DNA from: Corythucha ciliata
Taxonomy: Eukaryota > Arthropoda > Insecta > Hemiptera > Tingidae
Direction: 5' to 3'
Assembly: GCA_038030265.1 (NCBI GenBank)
Contig: CM075937.1
Span: 7,564,001-7,628,000, forward strand
Length of the DNA stretch: 64,000 bases
Position 1 is the first letter of the stretch. Every line of letters starts with the position of its first letter. Under the pieces are notes generated by a model that saw only the letters and a program-made list of their open reading frames with translations, made no database searches and had not been told where the DNA came from. The position numbers and the translations under genes are program-made. Positions 53,697 to 63,800 of the stretch are shown here, one piece after another.

Positions 53697-54260
53697 TTTT
53701 AATGTAAAATAACGACTATTATGATATTTTAATTGTAATAATAATAATAATAATAATAATTGTTAAACAACGCTTTCACCATTTGGACGAATTGATTTCA
53801 TCGAACTTTACCCCGCTCGCCACTGTTGCCATCAAAATAATTTCAGCCGATTGAACTGTGTGTGGAGGGGGAATTTACTAGAAAATTCGGGGGGGGGCAA
53901 AAATGGCGGGAATCCACGCGAATTCTCTACGTGTCGAGGCATGCATTTTCGATCGACCAGCTTGGAAGATCGATGTTTTTTTTTTGTGAGGGGGAATAAA
54001 AAATTACCAGTGAGAGCATGGCGATTAGTGGCACTGTGGATGCTTCTGTGAAAAAAAAAAAAAACTATTCGGCTTCAGCCTTCACGCTATACACCGCACA
54101 ACAGGTTCGGTCGCGCGTTTTATTGCCTACCCACACACTATTCTTGATGGGTCCTCATCGCTCTGAATAGTGTTGGTGTAGGATGGGAGCATAGGGGGGG
54201 GGGGGAGCCCACAGATGCCATACTTCTAGTGACGAACACTATTTATTATTATTTTTTATT
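53697..54260. other. Intron without a recognised gene
   Basis: Begins with a short ATA microsatellite and contains G-runs. No Cys/His pattern. Confidence 0.4.
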
Positions 54261-54266
54261 TTTCAG

Positions 54267-54460
54267 TTTCTGGGAAAAAATACAATTTTACCTGCGCGTG
54301 CGGTCGAAATTATTCTCACAAGTTCAATCTCGTTCACCATCAGAAGACCGAGTGCGGTCGAACTTTTACTTGCGATTATTGTCGAAAACAATTTAAAAGA
54401 GCGAGTAGTTTAAAGCTCCACATTGTTTCCGTTCATGAATTATTGGTGCCCCAGATGTAA
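54267..54460 (+). CDS. lola-like terminal exon E39, last of the array
   Basis: The acceptor TTATTTTTCAG ends at 54266. The leader SGKKYNFT precedes finger 1, CACGRNYSHKFNLVHHQKTEC. The linker is GRTFT. Finger 2 is CDYCRKQFKRASSLKLHIVSVH. The tail is ELLVPQM. AATAAA is at 54493-54498. Duplicate of E36, including its intronic acceptor. No further unit was found to the right, where transposon debris begins. Confidence 0.93.
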
Positions 54461-54739
54461 ATTAACTTTGTTTATACTGTAATTTTCCGCCAAATAAAAC
54501 AATAAAAATGGATTCGTTAATCATTTGTTTATTGATAACGCCACCTTATAATTGTTTTCGTCGCCCTCCCGCCCATTGTGATGGTAGGGTGCAAAAATTT
54601 GCGTTTTGATTCCTGAGCGGGCGGGCGAGCAAGGTTCCGCCTGTTCATTCATTTAATCGTAAACAATTTAATTTTGATAGAATAAAAAATATATTCAAAT
54701 TTAAAAAGCTAATTTTGAAAATCAGTTCCGTAGCCAGGC

Positions 54740-54800
54740 TTCAAGCAGGGGCGGATCCAGATCTGAATCCTAGGGGGGGGGTAATGCCGATGACCCCCCC
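54740..54800. mobile_element. hAT-like terminus fragment
   Basis: CAGGGGCGGATCCAGATCTG near 54747 is the kind of terminal sequence (CAGnGGCGGATCCAG) common to nonautonomous hAT elements of arthropods. The other end was not located. Confidence 0.4.
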
Positions 54801-54879
54801 CCTCTCCCTTTACATCAAACACCCTCATGTTACATCATTCCATCGCTTCCAAAATTCATAAAATATTGGGTTGATGTTT

Positions 54880-55190
54880 CAAGACAAATGAGGATGTGTA
54901 GTACCCATGCCGAATACGTCCTGCCACATTATTCTTTTCCCCTGCAAATTAACGTTGTCAGTGCTAAGGGGAACATGTCACCCCGTATGAGACGCAATTT
55001 ACCCTGTTTGAATGGGTTGGGTAGGATTTTCTCTCCAGAGGAAACACTGATATTTTCGATCTTCTTCTTTCAAAAGAATTTGACGAAACATCCGTTCGAG
55101 GTCACCAGTAAGCGCAATTGGACCAACGCGGAAGCGAATCAAGACAGTGGTTATATCCTGCTGTAATTTTGGACCTGAATGTCATGTATC
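54880..55190 (-). pseudogene. BEL/Pao reverse transcriptase fragment, left part of a split copy
   Basis: On the minus strand this encodes SGPKLQQDI, IALTGDLERMFRQI and YQCFLWRENPTQPIQ, BEL reverse-transcriptase motifs that follow directly on those at 58146-58330. Stops appear after PIQTG. The two parts were separated by the hAT-like insertion. Confidence 0.72.
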
Positions 55191-58145
55191 CAGTGGCGGC
55201 GGAACCGGGGGGGCAGGGTGGGCGGCCCCCCCCGGAATTTAGTCTGGGGGGCGTCGCCCCCCCCCAGGCTTCAATGCCAATCTTCTATCCCGAATACTGC
55301 ACCCAAAGTTCTTATTCTATCCTTTTCGCTTCTTATTCGAGGACCAAGCGACCGTCACTCAGATCGAAAACCCTGGATCATTTGCGAAAAGAAGAAAAAT
55401 AGCAATGTCTTGAACATTCGCCCCCCCCCCCATCTTTCACTTTTCTGCAGACTTTTTGTTAGGTATATTATTGATTCTTCTTCTACACTTTACCCCTGCC
55501 ATCTGGCAAAGGAGGGCGATCCACCTATCGGCCACCCTCCCCGGAGAGGGTTTTAGCCCAAATTTAAGCAATATGAAGCACAGGCGTAGCAAGGGGCGTG
55601 CGGCGTGTGCGGTGCGCACCGGGCATCTCTACCCTGGGGGCATCAAACCCGCTGTTTTGTTATGCGATCACCGCTACCCAGTGGCGGAACAACACTTGTC
55701 CGGGGCCCGGGGCGGAAATCTCTAGGAGGCCCTTTAGTCTCTAATTAAACCGTAAATATACTTTTTTTGCAGCTTTGAAGTATATATTTTCCTCAATTTT
55801 AGCCACGAAATTGCCTCTAAAGTGCGTTTTCTCATTTTTAGCTGCGAATCGGCGCTTTGTACAAGCTCTTACCGTGAAGTTGCCTTAAGAATCCGCAATT
55901 TAGGTAGCGTTTAAGTGCTCTTTCCCAATTTTATCCGCAAATTAGCAATTTTTCTAAATTTAAGCCGTAAATTCGCGCTTTTCTCCATTACAAAAAAAAA
56001 CCATTCGTGTTTTTCTCTATTTATTACCCTCGAATTAGCGCTTTTTCTCAATTTTATTCCCAAAGTTCCCCAAGAATGTGCAAGTTGGGGTATTCTCAAT
56101 TTCAGCTGTGAATTAGCCTTTTTACCCCCAATTTAGCAGTGAATGGGCACATTTTTTAATTTTAGCTGGAAATTATAGCACTTTTTCTCGATTTTATCTG
56201 CAAAATTGAAATGTTTTGTGCCTTAGTTGTGAATTAAAGTTTTCCTCCACTTTTAGGCGCAAATTCGCGTTTTTCTCTATTTCACGCCGTGAATCGCAGC
56301 GCTTTACCTAAATTTCAGTCCCAGCCCCGAGAATCCGTGAGTTGGCGTTTTCTGTGAATTCGCGCTTTTTCCCAATGTTTAAAGCTGCCAAATTGTAACA
56401 CTTTATCATATTAGCGTGTTTCTCTATTTTTAGACTCGAATTCGCGTTGTTCTCTTTTTTATCCTTGAATTAGCGTTTTTCTCATCTTTAGCGCGTGAAT
56501 TAGCGCTTTTCAACTTCAGCCTTAAAGTTGCCCCTAAGAATTGGCGAATTGGCGTTTTCTCTCATTTTCAGCTGTGAATTAGCGTTTTGTTTCTCAATTT
56601 TAGCAGTAAATTAGCACATTTTCTTAATTTTAGCTACGATTTTTAGCGTTTTTTCTCGATTTTATCCGTAAAATCGTAATTTTTCATACCTTAGCTGAGT
56701 TTTCCTCCACTTTTATCTAGACGCGAATTCGCGTTTTTGACTATTTCACCCGTGAATTAGCGCTTTTTCTAAATTTTAGTCCCAATGTTGCCCCGAGAAT
56801 CCTTGAGTTGGCGTTTCTCCCTTATAGCTGTGAATTTGCGCTTGTTCTAAATTTTGAAAGTTGCTAAATTGTAGCACTTTATCACAATTTTAGCTGTAAA
56901 TTAGCGTGTTTTTTTTTTTTTTTTTTTTTTCAAGACGACGCGAATTTGCGTTTTTCTCTTTTTCATCCTTGAATTAGCGCTTTTCTCAGGTTTAGCTGCG
57001 TAAATTAGCGCTTTTTCCTAATTTCGCCCCAACAATTCGTGATTTTGCGTTATCTCAATGTCAGCTGTGAATTAGCTAGCGCTTTTTCTTAATATTAACA
57101 GCCATAAATTTCAGAAATTTTTCTCAATTTCAGCCGCGAATCAGCGTTTTACTCACTTTTACAACCGAGTTTAGCCATTCGTTTTCATCTTATCTACTTG
57201 AAAATCCAGATTTTTCATCTTCAAGCTATTCAGGGGCCCACATCCGAACCCCCGATCCGGATTTCTAGTTATGCCCCTACCTGCATTCCCACACTTTGCT
57301 GTTTTATTTGAGTACGAATGATTATCGTTTATTATTTAAAACGAATACTTGCCCCGAATTCTTGTGACAAAAAACGAATTCTTGTGGCAAAAAAACAACT
57401 AAGAAATCAATAATAGTATATGTATACGCAGGAGCTAAAGTCGTGGCTCTAAAACGCCGTAAAATTTGCCTCGGTACATTACATTACAAGCCCGGCGGGC
57501 GAGGCGAGGTAAATCCCCTTCCTACGAGTGATGTACGACTTTTTTCACGCGACAGCAAGGAAATGATAAAACTGACTTTGACAAATTGACTACTGACTTC
57601 TCGTGTCTTTAGTTTAAGAAGACCTTAAACGAGGTTATTACCCGAGTTCATTTACTCTCCGTACTAGGACGGAAAATATTTTCTGGACTAGTACAGAAAA
57701 TTTCTCGAATGTCACTGTGCGGTAATGGTCAATTTCCCAGACATTTTTGGGTACAGAAAATGACTACTTTCGGAGCATGTCGCTTGAAAAATACTTTAGT
57801 TCCTAGGCATGAAAAGAGACACTTTTGGGACTCATTTGCGGCCGTAAAATTCGGTTTTAGTATCATGTGGGATAAAAATAAAATATTATTAGTCAAAAAC
57901 CTATCAAGAATCAGGCCGTTGTATACCACATTCAAATCATTCCCTAAATGCTGAAAATTCAAGACTATTGGGCTCCTCCATACAATACCTTGCCTCCTCT
58001 ATTTACTTAAAATTTAGAACTACACTACACTTCACCTTCTATTGATGAAAACTGTACCTTGTACAGTAGGGTATGGCGTGGAAGGGAAGGGGGGAAGCGC
58101 CTTAATTTTCGCCCCCCCTGAACCAAAATACTTCCGCCGCCACTG
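55191..58145. mobile_element. hAT-like nonautonomous element inserted in a BEL copy
   Basis: The left end CAGTGGCGGCGGAA and right end TTCCGCCGCCACTG are perfect 14-bp inverted repeats. Flanks CATGTATC (55183-55190) and AATGTATC (58146-58153) agree at 7 of 8 positions, as expected of a hAT 8-bp target duplication. No transposase is visible. The interior contains a family A satellite array (55780-57170) and further small transposon-end fragments near 55577 and 57240. Confidence 0.75.
55780..57170. repeat. Satellite family A inside the hAT-like element
   Basis: TTTTTCTCAATTTTAGCCG-type and GAATTAGCGCTTTTTC units, about 29 bp, the same family and orientation as at 1095-3200. Enclosed by the inverted repeats of the hAT-like element. 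Confidence 0.7.
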
Positions 58146-58330
58146 AATGTATCATTTAATGAGCGTTTGTTATCTGTTCGGCAGGACGCGTCGAAGACCA
58201 CTCTTAGTTTGGTAGTCGTGCTCTCTTCACGAACAACTCCGTGGTGAGGGAAGAAATACGATTCTGACGGGATATTTTCCAGTGGTTCAATAAAACCCTT
58301 TTTTAAATAAATAATCGTCAATAAAATCGA
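58146..58330 (-). pseudogene. BEL/Pao reverse transcriptase fragment, right part of the split copy
   Basis: The minus-strand frame contains KKGFIEPLENIPSE, PHHGVVREES and TTTKLRVVFDASC, ending RSLNDT at the insertion point. It matches the same segment of the complete element at 7340-7460 but is clearly diverged, so it is an independent, older copy. Confidence 0.82.
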
Positions 58331-58411
58331 TGTAGCCCTGATGCAACGTCGGGTTCTTTTTTAGGTTATTTTCCAAGAAAAAGAAACGCTGTAGTGCTGT
58401 TTTCATTAATT

Positions 58412-58773
58412 ACCACTGTCCTATTTTGAGGACACTCGAATTTCAGGCTCTCTACGCCAACGCATTTGATTTTTTTTCAAGACTTCATGCATTGAAATTT
58501 AGTTAAGCTCATTGGCCCCTCTTTTCTTTTTTTGTGGAATTTTATCAAAAGTGGTTTAGCCAAAATTAAAATTTTCATTTGCAAAAAGTGAACAAATTTT
58601 TGGCGAATTTTAAAATTCGCTCAAAGCCACCTCGCAATTTTTATACTTATATACGCCTACTTTTATAATGAAATAGAGTGCCCAGAACGCCATAAAAATG
58701 TGTTTCTCTCATTGACTCACACAACTGAGAAATTAACGATTTTTTAATTAGTGTCCTCAAAATAGGACAGTGG
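58412..58773. mobile_element. MITE with ACCACTGTCCTATTTTGAGG ends
   Basis: ACCACTGTCCTATTTTGAGG at the left is mirrored by CCTCAAAATAGGACAGTGGT at the right, with at least 24 bp of inverted identity. About 360 bp, noncoding. Confidence 0.72.
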
Positions 58774-58779
58774 TAAATA

Positions 58780-59330
58780 CCGGGGTAAACAGGTTCCCCC
58801 TCCTCGCCATATACTGAAGTAATAATTTGATTTGCTGTGAGAACTTGGAAGAGAGAAATTGTTGCGAAGAGCATTATAAAAAAAGAACCCCCCCCCCCCA
58901 ATACCTTCCATGATCTTTATCCGATCCCGGAAGCGAGCTGAGTCGGCGTATGAAGACATTAGGGAATCATGTATTATACTTGCCACAATTTGCCTTGATT
59001 TTCTAGTGGTACATGGACAAAAATGTATCAATAAGTAATAGCCATAAAGATTGACACTATTGAGACAACCGCCAAGGGAACAACATGCTTGTGGCCCAGC
59101 CAAATGTCTTCAAATTCTACAGTTTCATTATGGTCAGCTTCAATGATCACAGTTGTTTGGCCTCAAAATATATCGCATAACGGTCAAAAGTGACAAAAGC
59201 GGTACTGGACTACTGGTATCTTTTTACCAGGGTTCTACATCTAAGAAATGACGAATGGTAAACGCTCATGTATTACACAATGAGTCCCGCTCATGACGAA
59301 AAACAGGAATTGCTCGGTTTCGTGTGTGAA
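58780..59330. other. Sequence without a recognised gene
   Basis: Contains C-runs. Open frames are short and unrecognised. Confidence 0.4.
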
Positions 59331-59344
59331 GTTTCTTTGACTTA

Positions 59345-59686
59345 AAACTTCGCTCGGACAAGAGCACCTTGGAACGTACTCTGACTGATACTCAGAAAAA
59401 TTATAGTCAAATTGAAAAAGAGGGTTTAGCAATCATTTTTGCGCTGAATAAATTCAGAAAATACTTAGTCGGTCGAACTTTTGTTTTAAATACGGACCAC
59501 GAGCCCCTTAAATACATTTTTCACCCAAATAAGTCGTTACCCCAGCTGGCAGCTTCCCGTATTCAGCGTTGGGCTCTTCAGTTAGCGGAGTTCAACTTCA
59601 CTATCCGATTAATAAAAAGGGCACCAGCATTTGTCATGCCGATGCTTTGTCGAGGCTTGCGTTACCTCAAAAGAATGAAGAATTAA
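59345..59686 (+). pseudogene. Ty3/gypsy RNase H fragment
   Basis: Encodes LERTLTDTQKNYSQIEKEGL, FALNKFRKYLVGR and LNTDHEPLKYIF, the RNase H of gypsy polyproteins. The N-terminal catalytic DAS segment is missing. The frame shifts near 59625, where the next fragment takes over. Confidence 0.82.
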
Positions 59687-60468
59687 GCGCTAATATTTTT
59701 AATTTAGGTTTCGAAGACTCCCTGTTGTGTTTTAAGGATGTTGCCGCTGCAACAGAGTTGGATCCGGTTTTGAAACAGATTTTACAGTTTTGTTCTGAGG
59801 GGTGGCCAAAATCTAATAATGTCGATATTTTCGTAAAACCGTTTTTTAAACTCAGGCATGACATGACGGTTCACAAGGGGTGTATTCTCGTCGGTCACAA
59901 AGTAGTTATCCCCAGCAGCCAAAGAGAAAAAGTCCTCGAGTTGATTCACAAGGATCATCCCGGCATTGTCCGATCAAAGGGTCTCGCTAGATCGTGGGTA
60001 TGGTGGCCTAAAATCGAACAGGACATAGAGCGAACCATCCAGTGTTGTCCAGCCTGTCAGTTAAATCAGAACGATTCGAGTCCCAAATCCTACAAGTCAT
60101 TCCCGCAGTCCACTCAGTGTTGGCAGAGAGTCCACATTAATTTTCTGAAGCTAGGTTCGCGAACATTGCTTGTTTTGGTCGACGAGTTTAGTAAATGGCT
60201 TGAGGTCGTTCCAATGTCGTGTACAGACGCCAATAGCGTCATCGTCGTCCTTGAAGACATTTTCAGTCGTTTCGGCCTACCCCACATCTTAGTATCGGAT
60301 AATGCACCGCCATTCTTTTCTAAACAGTTCTCCGCTTATTTACAAGGAAAAAAATTTCGCTCCGGCAGCTGGCGGTCGGAAAGAGTGCATTTCATTTTGT
60401 ATTCGGATACCCTAAGCCGTCCCAGAAGTAGTAATGTTGAGAGCATCATTTGTTTCGTTAATGTTTGA
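59569..60468 (+). pseudogene. Ty3/gypsy integrase fragment
   Basis: Starts at the end of RNase H (CHADALSRL), then the integrase zinc domain (HKDHPGIVRSKGLARSWVWW, CCPACQ), and the catalytic region with VDEFSKWLEVVPM and RFGLPHILVSDNAPPF. After about 60355 the sequence no longer matches an integrase, and the C-terminal part is lost. This resembles elements of the K02A2.6-like group. Confidence 0.82.
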
Positions 60469-61620
60469 CCCTCCCTCGTACTGTTTGCTGCCGGGTTTGA
60501 TTAAGCTGAACTTAATGGGAATTATAACTCTTCTTTATTTTCTCGGGCGTGGGACCCGACCTCACCTTTGAAATAAAGAGTGCGTTTCCTCTTCGATCGT
60601 GTATGAGGTAGGACGGTTAGGGTGATTGGAAGAAAACCATAATTTGACGTACTTCGTCGTGTTATATTGAGGGGAAAAAAAAACAAACTGAATTACTGAA
60701 AATCTGGTAGCGAGGGACAAAATAAAAGAACGAGGCAGAGCGGACGGGTGGATAGAGCGTCCAAAAAAAATAAAAGAAACACTTCTGACAATTGTGGGTA
60801 AAGAAATTCTGATTCCCGATAGGGGGGGGGGGGTTGCCCGTAATTTACGCCTAGGCCATGGGAAGGAAATAAAATGTTGCGCAACTGACGATAAGGTAAT
60901 GGGTTGGCGGGTAAGGGGAAAGGTGCCGAGAAATGGCCAATTCAGCTTGACAATAAACAAAAATAAAAATAAGATTGATGGAGGGGGGGAATAAACGAAA
61001 TTTAAACTAAAATGTAGCTTCCACTTGGGTAAAGTAAATCTTAGCTGTCTTAGCGGGTGTTCCTGGTGTCCTCACTGGCACTTCACTCCTCCTTGAAGGG
61101 GTACCTTGGTATTGGACGACAGTAATCGAATTCGAACGGACTCCGAGGTGCAGGAGAAATTTTAGGTACTGCAGGAACCCTAAAGATCCAAGAGGGAAAT
61201 ATAATGACCTGCAGGTGAGAAATAAAATAAATAAAAGTTTACCGTAATACGGATTCCTTCGGAAACGATAACGAATTAATTTACAATGGTCTGGCGACCT
61301 CTGCTCGCAGTCCCCAATCGCAGCCGGAGGATTTCAATTTAATAGAGCGGTACGAGAACGATACAAAATTAATAAACGTAACTTCCGCCACACGGCAAAG
61401 TCCCTGACGAGCACGTCAACGTAATTGTTAAGGACTTCCCTTTTGTGACCTTCCCCGGCAGGAGACACGAAAAAACTGAGGGATTGGAATGGGAAGAATA
61501 TGAAAGAAATTAGTGAACCTTGGCTTCCCCTCTTCATCACACCGACCAAATCCATGCGACGATTGTTGTCATTTATAATTTTTCCCCTTTTCTTTCTTAA
61601 TAATTAACAACCCGGTTACA
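60463..61620 (-). repeat. Candidate LTR of a minus-strand gypsy element
   Basis: On the minus strand a purine tract (TTTGGGAGGGGGAG) is followed by TGTAACCGGGTTG, the usual polypurine tract and LTR start, at about 61620. The other end is uncertain; a TGT near 60463 would give an LTR of about 1.16 kb. No second LTR in the window. Confidence 0.4.
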
Positions 61621-61667
61621 CTCCCCCTCCCAAATACCGCGTAGGCAACGAAGCGGGTTTGAAGAGG

Positions 61668-62180
61668 TTACCTGGAACTACCAGGGTCCCCCTCGCGAAA
61701 TGGCTTGAGATCTGCCACGTGATACTTACCCAAGAGTTTGCCGTTGGCTGTTTCCACTAAGTATACCCCACTGCCGACTCGTTTTTTCACGCGAAATGGT
61801 CCATCGAACTTGGGCGCCAGCTTCTGTGAAAAATGCTTTCCCGCGGACGATAAAACGTGTGATTTTCTGAGAACCAGATCGCCAGGCTCGAAATTCCTTG
61901 CCCTCCGCCTCAAGTTGTAATACGTACTCTGCCTTTTTCCCGCAAACTCTAGATTGCGCTTTGCAGACTCTAAGTGCCGATTCATCTGGCTCAACTTGGA
62001 CGTCATTTGGTTTTTATTTTCGCACATCTTGTTGGTTGCTTCTTGTAAATCCCCAGACCGCGCTTGAATTTCACGCCCAAGATTCAGCCAAGCCGGGGTA
62101 TAGCGAGTACTGGAACTGGTACTAGTGTTAATAGAGAATTGGAAAGCCGGTAATCGTTCCAAACAAGGGCGTTTTTTCAA
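61668..62180 (-). pseudogene. Ty3/gypsy integrase C-terminus, minus strand
   Basis: 170 codons: LPAFQFSINTSTSSSTRYTP (end of the integrase core), a coiled segment, and the C-terminal domain FEPGDLVLRKSHV, LAPKFDGPFRVKKRVGSGVY, LLGKYHVADLKPF. The stop lies about 30 bp before the purine tract described above, as in intact gypsy elements. Upstream parts are missing. Confidence 0.82.
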
Positions 62181-62324
62181 TATTAGTTTATGCTTCTGAG
62201 TGATTGATTGCTGTTTTTACTTATAGCTGCGAATTACGGGTCAAAGAATCATCTGCGCAGCCCACATTTTATAGTAGGCACCATCTTCTTAGGGGGGGGG
62301 GGGGTTGAAACCCCCAAAACCCTC

Positions 62325-62345
62325 CCCGTAAATCCGCCACTGACC
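62325..62345. mobile_element. hAT-like right terminus fragment
   Basis: GTAAATCCGCCACTG preceded by C/G-rich sequence resembles the right end of CAGTGGCGGAT-type hAT elements. Confidence 0.35.
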
Positions 62346-62368
62346 TCATTTGTACACCAGGCTCGTCC

Positions 62369-62959
62369 TTGCCCATTATAATGGCCCAGTATCCTCTCAC
62401 AGTGGCTTTCGATGCCTCGCCGTACGGGCTCGGTGCCGTGCTGTCCCAAATCTCCCCGGAGGGAGAGGAGCGACCCCTGGCTTTTGCCTCCCGGACTCTC
62501 TCGCCTACAGGACGGCGCTGCGCTCAAGTAGATCGTGAGGCTGCAGCCCTTATTTTCGGAGCTCGTAAATTCCACCAATTTATATGCGGGCGCTCTGGAG
62601 TTACCTTTATAACGGATCATAAGCCCCCGCTGGGATCTTCAAACCAGGTTCGCCTGTCTCCGAGATACTTTCACCCAGAATGCTTTGCTGGGCCATTAAC
62701 CTGGCTACGATACGATTATAAAATCGAATACCGCAAGGGCAAACTGCATGGAAACGCCGACGCTTGCTCACGTCTGCTTTTACCTCTCCAGGAATGCGAT
62801 TTAGAACCCGATCCTGTCGGAATTCACCTGCTGGAATTACAAAACGGCCCTGTGACGTCCGAAGAGGTGACCAAAGAGTCTGCTGTCGACACCATTCTCC
62901 AGCAAGTCATCAAGCATGTCAAGAAATGGGTGGCCTTCCACAGTTCCGTCAGAGCTTAA
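62369..62959 (+). pseudogene. Ty3/gypsy RNase H fragment, second element
   Basis: Encodes LTVAFDASPYGLGAVLSQ with the catalytic Asp of RNase H, then LAFASRTLSPTGRRCAQVDR and FITDHKPPLG. A divergent stretch follows, then YKIEYRKGKLHGNADACSRL. Different lineage from the 59.3-kb fragment. The frame breaks after 62940. Confidence 0.82.
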
Positions 62960-63059
62960 GCCGTACCATTCTTGCTCAAACAACCTCTCGGTCCAACGTG
63001 ACTGTCTGCTTCGCGGCGAGAGAGTGGTCGTCCCGGCCAAACTGCACTAGCGTGTTCTC

Positions 63060-63560
63060 GCAGCTATTCACGCTCTAAATTCGTTGCCCGATCGTACGTC
63101 CGGTGGCCAGGGCTGAGTCGAGACGTAGAGAACCAAGTCAAGGCCTGTGTCACGTGTCAGGAGCAACAAAGGTCACCAAAATCATTGCCCATAGCTACAC
63201 GTCCTTGGACGCGGGTACATTTCGATTTCGCTGGACCTGTCGACAGGTACGTGTTTTTAATCGCTGTGGACGCGTTTCCTCGATGACCCGTAATTAAAGT
63301 AGCATCCTCGATGTCTGCTTTGGCCCTAATTCGCTACACTAGAGAAATGTTCGCTGACTACAGACCGTGCGAATGTTTGGTTTCGGACAACGGACCCCAA
63401 CTCGTCTCCGAGGAATTTCGTAACTTTTTGTCGCGCAATGGGACTCGTTATCTTAACTCTCCACCATACCATTCGTGCTCAAATGGCCTCGTGGAAAGAG
63501 TGGTCCAATCATTCAAGGCGCTATGGAAGCCCGCGAATTTGGTTTTTTTTGGCGATCGAG
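63060..63560 (+). pseudogene. Ty3/gypsy integrase remnant, second element
   Basis: In several frames: RSYVRWPGLSRDVENQVKAC and CVTCQEQQRSP (zinc domain), HFDFAGPVDRYVFLIAVDAF (first Asp), then CECLVSDNGPQLVSEEFRNF and YHSCSNGLVERVVQSFK (second Asp and Glu). A stop lies between them, near 63293. It breaks off at about 63535 into family B satellite. Confidence 0.78.
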
Positions 63561-63800
63561 GCCTGTAAAATTGGTTCTTTTGGCGTGGGAATCCCACAAA
63601 ATTGTTGTTTTGTACGTGAGGATCCAGCAAAATTGATTTTTTTTTAAAGGGCCAAAACCGATAAATTTGTTTTTTAAGGAGTCAAAACCCGCGAAGCTGG
63701 TAGTTTGGGCGTAGTAACCGCATGGAATAGGTTTTTAAGGCCTGGGAACCCCCTCGAAATTTGGGTTTTGAACGTCAAAACCCCCACGAAATGAGGGGGG
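63540..63800. repeat. Satellite family B, right edge
   Basis: GCGAATTTGGTTTTTTTTGG, CCCACAAAATTG and AACCCGCGAAGCTGG-type units replace the gypsy sequence abruptly. The last 200 bp are AT-rich with nothing recognised. Confidence 0.55.
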
